Source: Pseudoxanthomonas kaohsiungensis
GTDB taxonomy: Bacteria > Pseudomonadota > Gammaproteobacteria > Xanthomonadales > Xanthomonadaceae
Reading direction: 5' to 3'
NCBI RefSeq assembly: GCF_010211765.1
Contig: NZ_PDWO01000015.1
Location: forward strand, 35,291 to 99,290
Length of the DNA: 64,000 nucleotides
Positions 63,859 to 64,000 of this stretch are shown here, piece after piece. Each line of letters opens with the position of its first letter. The stretch's first letter is position 1. Made by a program: the position numbers and the translations under genes. The notes beneath the pieces are model-generated. The model searched no databases. It had not been told where the DNA came from and worked only from the letters and a program-made list of their open reading frames with translations.

Positions 63859-63930
63859 GAACGGAGCTTCTTTCGAGGGTGTCAGGATTTTTGTGTGCAG
63901 GGCCTACTCTTGAGGCAGGAGGAGCAGGCC

Positions 63931-64000
63931 ATGGCCAGGAAGAAGACCCCGGGGACGGGGGTGCAAGCGCAGGCAGCGGTGACGATCCCACCGGAGGTGC
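63931..64000 (+). CDS. 5' end of probable IS256-like transposase
   Basis: The first 23 codons of a rightward gene cut by the window end: MARKKTPGTGVQAQAAVTIPPEV. GGAGGAG lies before the ATG. The short basic opening followed by a Pro/Val-rich turn resembles the N-termini of IS256-family transposases. Immediately upstream, 63879-63902, the sequence GGGTGTCAGGATTTTTGTGTG has the style of an IS256 terminal end. With so little sequence the identification is tentative. Confidence 0.4.
   Translation, partial: MARKKTPGTGVQAQAAVTIPPEV

Overview
The window is GC-rich (roughly 70 % by eye), gene-dense bacterial chromosome with GC-ending codons and short operons on both strands. An Oar-like TonB-dependent receptor, VanX-like dipeptidase, DUF2058 and DUF1456 proteins, REP-like palindromes and GTG/TTG starts suggest a gammaproteobacterium of the family Xanthomonadaceae (Lysobacter/Luteimonas/Pseudoxanthomonas-like). 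This is inference from protein style, not a database match. I saw no rRNA, tRNA or CRISPR array.

Layout. 1-14470: a HAD fragment and an EF-hand protein, then a divergent pair of operons sharing an AT-rich control region at about 8.85 kb. Leftward: transglutaminase-like protein, TonB-dependent receptor, class-C-type serine hydrolase, D-Ala-D-Ala dipeptidase, CPXCG protein. Rightward: SH3-NlpC/P60 peptidase, L-Ala-D/L-Glu epimerase, RpiR regulator, YkuD-type L,D-transpeptidase, dicarboxylate/amino-acid symporter. Together they read as a system for capturing, cutting and consuming peptidoglycan peptides. 14.6-26.7 kb: mixed housekeeping and stress genes (GH3 glucosidase, BON protein, Gfo/Idh oxidoreductase, 6-phosphogluconate dehydrogenase, DUF1330, OsmC, DUF1993, diguanylate cyclase, cupin, transglutaminase, EF-hand), with two REP-like palindromes. 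26.7-27.5 kb: non-coding, with a large perfect inverted repeat. 27.5-42.1 kb: DUF4136 lipoprotein, two VOC proteins, a phasin-like protein with a histone-like tail, DUF3300-DUF2950 pair, OmpA-like protein, deacetylase, ChrA, YqaA, flavin monooxygenase, SMP-30-like protein, APC permease, potassium channel and Ca2+/H+ antiporter. 42.3-48.3 kb: GH27 alpha-galactosidase, an orphan contractile tail sheath protein, and a MerR-regulator/copper-ATPase operon. 48.3-54.9 kb: small exported proteins, a methyltransferase, a Kelch protein and an MFS transporter.

54.9-62.5 kb: a second divergent locus. Leftward: a sulfide:quinone oxidoreductase-like flavoprotein (frameshifted), DUF2892 protein, RND adaptor, RND permease and a small membrane protein. 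Rightward: rhodanese, an ArsR-family regulator with the two-cysteine pattern of SqrR/BigR persulfide sensors, and an AhpD-like protein. This looks like a sulfide/persulfide-responsive regulon to which an RND pump is wired. 62.5-64.0 kb: DUF2058, an FKBP-type isomerase, and the start of a probable IS256-like transposase running off the end.

The strongest candidates for under-described biology are the muropeptide-scavenging divergon, the sulfide-RND divergon, the orphan tail sheath and the structured repeat at 27.2 kb.
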